A stretch of 64,000 nt of DNA. It comes from Capsicum annuum (lineage: Eukaryota; Streptophyta; Magnoliopsida; Solanales; Solanaceae). The DNA lies in the NCBI RefSeq assembly GCF_002878395.1, contig NW_025857422.1:1-64000 (forward strand), given 5' to 3'. The notes below the pieces were generated by a model, which did not search any database, had not been told where the DNA came from, and worked only from the letters and a program-made list of their open reading frames with translations. The position numbers and the translations under genes were made by a program. Each line of letters starts with the position of its first letter. The first letter of the stretch is position 1. This document shows, one piece after another, positions 58,236 to 64,000 of this stretch.

Positions 58236-58494
58236 TATAAATAAATATTCTGAAATATACTAAAATGAAAGAGGAGGGGAGGGAGACCTATATATATAAG
58301 AAAATATTTTCTTTTCTTCTTCTTTTAGTATGTTTCTACAATGTAGTAAACAATGCCTTAAATAAGCAATAGCATGTGTAAAATCTGTATTATGCATTCA
58401 CAAACTTTACATGCTACAATAGTATGTGTAGTATGTGTAGCCACAATAGTATGTGTAGTATGTGAACATCTACCAAAGATATAAATTATTTACA
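58236..58494 (-). repeat. 3' LTR of copia element H
   Basis: Starts TGTAAATAATTTA on the minus strand at 58494. It aligns with 63604-63858. An internal block with ACAATAGTATGTGTAGTATG (58418-58468) is duplicated here. Confidence 0.9.
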
Positions 58495-58495
58495 A

Positions 58496-58510
58496 TAGTC
58501 CCCCTTGGAT
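58496..58510 (-). other. Polypurine tract of element H
   Basis: The minus strand reads ATCCAAGGGGGACTA just before TTGTAAATAA, a clear copia polypurine tract. Confidence 0.85.
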
Positions 58511-58959
58511 GTTCATGTAAAACAGAAATTCTAAAGAAATAAGATGTACATAGCGGTTTGTAATACGCATTGCTTTCTGCCTCATTAAAAATCTTATCGA
58601 GAAAATCCAGTGAGATAAAACCTTGGTTAAGGAAAAAATAGTGTAGCACGTATGTATTTTCCCTGATAAAAATATCACTTAATATCTAGGAGACGACGCA
58701 TCCCAATCTTGTATCTCAACTTCTCAAAGGTTGATGTTGGCAATTCTTTAGTGAACATATCTGCTAGATTATTGCTTGAACGAATTTATTGAACATCTAT
58801 TTCACCATTCTTCTCAAGATCATGAGTGAAAAAGAATTTTGGTGAAATGTGTTTTGTTCTGTCTCCTTTAATATAACATCCCTTAAACTGAGATATACAT
58901 GCAGCATTATCTTCATACAATGTAGTTGGAATATTCTTATTCAAAGAAAATCCACACAT

Positions 58960-59230
58960 TTACAGAATATGTTAAGTCATTGATCTCAACCAAACACACT
59001 TCTGGCTCGCTTCATGAATGACAATGATTTCTGCATGATTTGAAAAAGTTGCAGCTAATGTTTGCTTCATTGAATGCCATGATATAGCTGTGCTACCATA
59101 TATAAATAAATAATCCATCTGATATCGAGCCTTATGTGGATTAAACAAGTATCCTGCATCAGCATAACTAATCATTTCTAACTTGGATTCATTTGAATAA
59201 AATAATCTCAAGTTAATAGTTCCCTGAAGA
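58960..59230 (-). pseudogene. RNase H domain of element H (broken)
   Basis: The minus-strand frame at 58972-59211 reads LFYSNESKLEMISYADAGYL, then AISWHSMKQTLAATFSNHAE and ASQKCVWLRSMT. This is copia RNase H: the ADAGY aspartate, the S/NHAE segment and the CVWLRSM block are readable. The stretch 58511-58960 holds the remaining C-terminal part in broken frames (for example a QLADMFTKSL-like remnant near 58740-58780). Confidence 0.87.
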
Positions 59231-59499
59231 TATCTGGTATATGCTTGACATCATTTCAATGTCTTTTAGTTGGAGAATAGTTGAATCTTATCAATAAACT
59301 TATCGAAAAATAAATATCTGGTTGAGTATTATTGGCAAGATACATTAGTGCCTCGATTGCACTGAGTTGTGGACTTTCATCACCAAGAAGCTTTTTATCA
59401 TTTTTTTAAGGTTGAAATGAATCTTTGTTTATATCAAGCAATCTCACAACCATTGGAGTGCTCAATGAATATGATTTATCCATGTAAAATAACTTTAAA

Positions 59500-60110
59500 A
59501 TTTTTTTAGCGTATTTTGATTGATGGACAAAAATTCCATTTGTCAAATGCTCAATCTGTAGGCCGAGATAAAATTGTCTTTCCCAAATTTTTCATTTCAA
59601 ATTCTTTCTTCAAACAGTCAACAACTTTTGAAAGTTCTTTGGGAGTGCCAATGATATTCAAGTCATCAACATAAACAGCTATTAAAGCAAATTCAGATCC
59701 ATACCTTCTTATAAAAATACAAGGACAAAAAGAATCATTTTTGTACCCTTCTTTTAGCAAATATTCGCTAAGACAATTATACCACATCTGCCCTGATTTT
59801 GTCAATCCGTATAAGGATTTATTAAGCTTTATTAAGCAAGTTTATTGCAATTTTTTTATATGTTTTAGGTACTTTGAAGGCCTCTAAAAATTTTATAAAA
59901 ATATCGTTGTCCAATGAGCCGTACAAATAGGCCATGATAATATCCATTAGGCGCATATCAAGCTTTTCATGAACTTTCAAATTTATTATATATCTGAAGG
60001 TAATTTCATCCACCACAGGAGAATATGTCTCCGCATAGTCAATGCTAAGACTTTGCGAAAAGTCTTGTGCCATAAGTCATGCTTTATATCTTGCGACTTC
60101 ACCTTTTTCA
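59500..60110 (-). pseudogene. Reverse transcriptase of element H (broken, YVDD intact)
   Basis: Minus-strand pieces: YAETYSPVVDEITFRYIINL and MRLMDIIMAYLYGSLDNDIF (59822-60073), then TKSGQMWYNCLSEYLLKEGY and FALIAVYVDDLNIIGTPKEL (59551-59805). The catalytic aspartate in LMDIIMAYLYG and the YVDD box at 59662-59673 are both kept. A frameshift separates the two frames near 59810, and the thumb region to 59230 is interrupted. A short plus-strand ORF here is an antisense shadow. Confidence 0.9.
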
Positions 60111-61050
60111 TTTTGCTTTCGCACAAAAATTCATTTGTATCCCAGTGGCTTGACATATTTAGGTTTTTGGACTATTGGTCCAAAAACTTAACATTTTTCA
60201 AATGAAGTCGATTCTGCTTGAATTGCATCCTTTCATTTTGGTCAATCATTTCTCTGTCTACATTCACTAACACATTTTGATTCTAAATCCTCATTTTATT
60301 GCATTATTTCAATAGCAACATTGTAAGCAAAGATATTATGAACCACAATATTATTTCGATTTTATTTATTTCTCGTCGAGACATAACTTATTAAAAAATT
60401 TTATTCTCATTAGTTTCAGGTATTTTGACCTCCTCAGTGGTCTTATAATTTGTTAGATCTTGAGGCTATTTTGGAGCGACTTCCATTATATCGTGATCAT
60501 TCTGATCATTTATTTCTTTTCTTTTTTGAGAATTTTTATCCTTGAAATCAATCGGTCTACCACGTTTCAAACGTGGCTTAGACTCATTTGCATTGACCAC
60601 TTATTCCATCGGGACATCAACTCGAACTAGAGCATTCGCAACTGGAATATAAGATTTAGTAACCCTTGGAAAGTTAGTAAATGCATCTGGTATGTAATTT
60701 GCAATATTTTGCAAGTAAATCATCTTTTGAACCTCTTGCTCACATTGATTTGTTCGAGGATCCAAATGAGATATTGATAATGCATTCCAATCTATCTCAT
60801 GTTTCAGTTGCTTATGTTCTTCCCCTAATGTTGGGTATACTGATTCATCAAAATGACAATAGGCAACTATTGCCATAAATAAATATCCTTTTATAGGTTT
60901 CAAATATTTTATAATGGAAGGAGATTCATACCCAACATATATTCATAACTTTCTTTGGGGTTCCATCTTTGTGCGTTGTGGTGGAGCAACTGGAACATAT
61001 ACCGCACATCTAAAAATTCTAAGATGAGAAATATTTGATTCTTGATCAAA
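60110..61050 (-). pseudogene. Integrase-RT linker of element H
   Basis: The minus-strand frame at 60601-60903 reads LFMAIVAYCHFDESVYPTLG and later TNQCEQEVQKMIYLQNIANY, the variable linker between integrase and RT in this copia type. At 60900-61050 the integrase C-terminus is readable in other frames (RCAVYVPVAPPQR-like codons). At 60210-60600 it is AT-rich with several breaks. Confidence 0.7.
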
Positions 61051-61900
61051 AACCATCTATAATGGGGAGAATTTATGATGACTGATTGGCCTTATGAGTA
61101 CAAGTGTCGCTGCATGCAAAATAGCATGCCCCCATATTGAAACATAAAGTTTTGTCCTCATTAACATTGGTCTAGCTATCAGTTGAAGACGTTTGATCAA
61201 TGACTCTGATAGACCATTTTGAGTGTGAACATGAGCAATCGGATGTTCAATTTTTATTTTAGTTGACATATAATAATCAATTAAAGGACTGAGATGTAAA
61301 CTCACCAGCATTATCAAAACAAATAGTCTTTATTGCATAATCTGAAAATTATGCTCTTAAACTTATTATTTGAGCCAACAATCTCTCAAAAGTCATATGA
61401 GAGTTGACAATAAACACACATGTGATCATCTTGAAGATGCATCTATCAAAACTATATAATATTTAAAAGGTCCATATGAAGGGTGAATTAGCCCACATAT
61501 ATCACCCAGTATACATTCCAGAAATGCAGGGGATTCAATACCAACCTTAGCTACTGGTGGTTTAATAATCAACTTTTCTTGAGAACAAGTAGCACAAAAA
61601 TATTCCTTTGATTAAAGAATATTTTGATTCTTCAAAATATGCCCATATGAATTCTCAATAATTCTGCGCATCTTATTAAAATCTAGATGGCCCAACCAGT
61701 CATGCCAGATAATAAAATTATTATGATCTATAAACCTTTTATTTACTATAACATATGATTCAACCATACAAATACTTGTATGATACAATTTAGAAGAATG
61801 TGCAGGTAGTTTTTCATGCACAAATTTTTCTCCATTTTTTATTGTAGTAATATAAAGATAGTCAATATTTCCTTTATTTGCAGTCAAAATATGATAGCTA
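61051..61900 (-). pseudogene. Integrase of element H (broken)
   Basis: The minus-strand frame at 61612-61887 contains the pre-integrase and zinc-binding part, with IIWHDWLGHLDFNKMRRIIE. Codons for KEYFCATCSQEKLIIKPPVA follow across a stop at about 61560-61620. The first core aspartate is in ILGDICGLIHPSYGPF near 61480-61530. The last part, AHVHTQNGLSESLIKRLQLI (61057-61317), keeps the catalytic glutamate. The middle, with the second aspartate (61320-61440), is too broken to read. Confidence 0.85.
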
Positions 61901-61989
61901 ATTTTGGAAAATAATCTTGAAACTTAACAAGTTTCTTTGAGACTTACTACAATATAATGCATTATCAATAACCAATATTATTTCCCCAG

Positions 61990-62230
61990 ATAGTTATAAG
62001 GTGGCTCTTCCAAAATCCTCAATTAACTTTGTACTACCGAATATTGTATTAACATGATCCATTTTCATAATTAAATTAGAGAAATATTTATTTTCTCTTA
62101 ATATAGTGTAAGTTGTAGCACTATCAAGAAGACAAATATCTACATTACTCATCTTGGATCCAGTTGAAGATTGAGGAAACTTTATTATCTTCACAAAGTA
62201 AAAATACATAATAAGAAATGTAAAATTTCA
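61990..62230 (-). pseudogene. Protease of element H (broken)
   Basis: The minus strand at 61994-62209 reads DICLLDSATTYTILRENKYF and ANTIFGSTKLIEDFG-like codons. DSA is the copia protease active site and is intact. The rest of the domain (61900-61990) is interrupted. Confidence 0.8.
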
Positions 62231-62559
62231 CAATCTTACAAAAAAACTTAAATACTTATTATTTTTTCTTGAAATATAAAAACAACATAATGGAAAAACA
62301 TGCTAAACACAACCTAATAAAAGAACATTATTTATTTTCCTAATAACTTGATCAAGATTTAGTTTTGGTCTCCAAAGAAGTCTTCAACTATCAAATGAGT
62401 TGTATCATCAAGGCCATCAAAATCACCATCATTCAAGACCAAGTTTACTTCAATATTGTCATCATATTTTATGAAGGTCCTGCCTCATCATCATTTTTTA
62501 AAGTCAAATGTGACTCTATTCGGGCATTAGAAGAGGTCCCATCTTCATTTCTCTTTCTT

Positions 62560-63406
62560 TTGAAAGATTCTTGATAAAGCCTAGCAAAATGCTTAGGTGT
62601 CCGACGTTCATTCTTCCAGTGGCCTTTCATGCCACAAGGATGACAATTACCTTTTGAAGGATTGTTTTGGGGATCTATTTGGTTCTCTCTTTTTTGGTTA
62701 CCACCACCACGATGATTATTATATCATCTCCTCTCATTGCCACATCCATGCATATTATTATGATCCTTATGTTGTCGTCTTTCATGATGGCCATGTACTT
62801 GTACTTCATTTGCTTTCGGTAGTGGAGCAGCTCCAGTGGGACGGATTTCATGATTTTTCAGCAAAAGGACATTGTGTTGCTCAACAACTAAAAGGCATGA
62901 GATTAATTCAGAATACTTCTGAAAGTCCTTTTTCACGGTATTGCTGCTGCAATATCACATTTGAGGCATGAAAAGTAGTTAGTGTTTTTTCCATTATGTC
63001 CTCATCATTGATAGTTTTCCCACATAATTTCAATTGAAAAAAAATCCTGAATACATCAGAAATATATTCAACAACGATTTTAAAGTCTTGAAATCGTAAG
63101 TGCATCCATTCATAACGAGCTCTTGGTAGTACCATGGCCTTTAGGTGGTCATACCTTTTCTTCAAATCAGTTCACAATTCAAGTGGATCTTTCACTGTAA
63201 GGTATTCAATCTTCAGTCCTTCATCCAGATGATGACAAAGGAAAATCATAGTCTTGGCCTTGTCCTAACTCGACGCTACATTATCCGATGTAATAGTAGC
63301 ACTAAGACCCTTAGCAGCTAGGTGAATCTCAGTGTCGAGAATCCATGACAAGTAATTTTTAGGAGATATCAAGTGCCACAAACTCAAGCTTCAACAAGTT
63401 TGACAT
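62560..63406 (-). pseudogene. gag of element H (broken)
   Basis: The start is the minus-strand ATG at 63406-63404 (MSNLLKLEFVALDIS), 198 bases inside the right LTR. The body shows AKTMIFLCHHLDEGLKIEYL, the frame 62908-63165 (KRYDHLKAMVLPRARYEWMH, TLTTFHASNVILQQQYREKG) and 62724-62936 (FQKYSELISCLLVVEQHNVL). This is the UBN2-type copia gag. The zinc knuckle near 62610-62650 reads CHPCGMKGHWKNER; the last cysteine is arginine. Stops near 63180-63360 and a frameshift near 62920 break it. The protease leader is at 62230-62560. Confidence 0.87.
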
Positions 63407-63603
63407 GATGAAAACTATTCTAAAAATAATAAAGTTAGACAATAATATAATAACATAAAAATATTTTTTTATGGGTAACTTAACGTTAAAATCAAAACTT
63501 TGATAAAAGAAAAATAACAAACTACAATATTCAAGACAAGTAAGTTGATTATACCTGACGGATTGAAATCTTCAAAAGAAGTAGAGTCGTGCTGATAAAG
63601 TTT

Positions 63604-63858
63604 TGCAAATAAATATTCTGAAATATACTAAACGAAAGGGGAGGGAAGAGAGACCTATAGATATAAGAAAAGACATTATTTTCTTCTTCTTTTGGTATGT
63701 TTCTACAGTGTATTACACAATGTCTTTATAGGCAATAGTATGTGTAATATGTGTATTATGTGAAAATTCATTCACAAACTTTACATGCTACAATAGTTTG
63801 TGTAGCCACAATAGAATATGTAGTATGTGAACATCCACCAAAAAATAAATTATTTACA
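63604..63858 (-). repeat. 5' LTR of copia element H
   Basis: 255 bases, TGTAAATAATTTA at the minus-strand start (63858) and TTTGCA at the end (63604). It aligns with 58236-58494. The adjoining leader (63407-63603) carries AAACTTTATCAGCACGAC on the minus strand next to the LTR, the expected primer-site position; I could not name the tRNA. Confidence 0.9.
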
Positions 63859-64000
63859 ATAATATTATTAATTACTCAATAAAGTTATCATATTTATCTT
63901 GAACATTATCTTATGGTATAAGAAATCTTATACAATGCAGAAAATTTAAACTCAAACTCTTAACCAACACAAAATCAACATTTGTATCAGCCTTTTCTCA
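63859..64000. other. AT-rich flank, nothing seen
   Basis: 142 bases to the window edge without a recognisable feature. Confidence 0.5.

Larger units (their letters stand above)
58236..63858 (-). mobile_element. Ty1/copia element H, minus strand, decayed
   Basis: A 5.6 kb element with short LTRs (58236-58494 and 63604-63858) and the copia order gag, protease, integrase, RT, RNase H on the minus strand. Integrase before RT is diagnostic of Ty1/copia. The polypurine tract is next to the left LTR, which fixes the orientation. No matching target duplication is visible (TTTTT against ATAAT), which may reflect decay. Stops and frameshifts break all domains. The gag and RT are of a type I associate with abundant Solanaceae copia elements; that is memory, not a search. 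Confidence 0.92.

Noticed and set aside
62597..62971. Plus-strand ORF of 124 codons, His and Tyr rich
   Set aside because: Antisense to the copia gag zinc-knuckle region; the His/Tyr richness mirrors gag codons.

Overview
The window is repeat-dense plant nuclear DNA. I find no intact cellular gene, no tRNA or rRNA gene and no CRISPR array. Nearly all of 1-56338 is a stack of nested Ty3/gypsy LTR retrotransposons, and 58236-63858 is a separate decayed Ty1/copia element. Chromodomain-bearing gypsy elements with initiator-tRNA-Met primer sites, Athila-like elements with a tRNA-Asp primer site and a third ORF, and a short-LTR copia element together point to a large-genome flowering plant. The look of the LTRs and proteins suggests Solanaceae (pepper or tobacco type); that last step is inference from memory, not a search.

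Layout. Letters are local names. J is an LTR fragment at 55035-56338. E is a minus-strand chromovirus-type gypsy element at 25413-55034; its left end lies outside the window. C is an Athila-like plus-strand element that interrupts E's integrase; its 3' internal region is 1204-2339 and its 3' LTR is 24001 to about 25412. A is a minus-strand gypsy element (2340-23976, target duplication ACAAG) inserted in the polypurine tract of C. B is a minus-strand gypsy element (11924-22327) inserted in the 5' LTR of A. F is a solo LTR (4229-5857) in the 3' LTR of A. F' (1-1203, minus) is a second LTR of the F family next to C sequence. D is an Athila-like plus-strand element (30440-54323, perfect target duplication ATAAG) inserted in the 5' LTR of E. 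G is a plus-strand chromovirus (32287-42299) inserted in the gag of D. The order J, E, C, A, B is five layers deep, and J, E, D, G is four.

In gypsy elements A, B, E and G the order is gag, protease, reverse transcriptase, RNase H, integrase, and in A, B and G a chromodomain follows. D has gag, Athila-type protease, RT, RNase H and integrase, then a third ORF in the env-like position behind a good splice-acceptor-like sequence. All coding regions are broken by stops and frameshifts, and several have lost catalytic residues, so all copies look dead. Relative age comes from the nesting, which is more secure than sequence decay.

Non-element DNA is limited to 56339-58235 (AT-rich, with a 71-base tandem duplication) and the right edge after 63858. 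The most interesting structure lies inside the LTRs: several families each carry a cluster of their own CpG-rich self-complementary word, and the B LTRs carry it as four tandem modules of about 90 bases.
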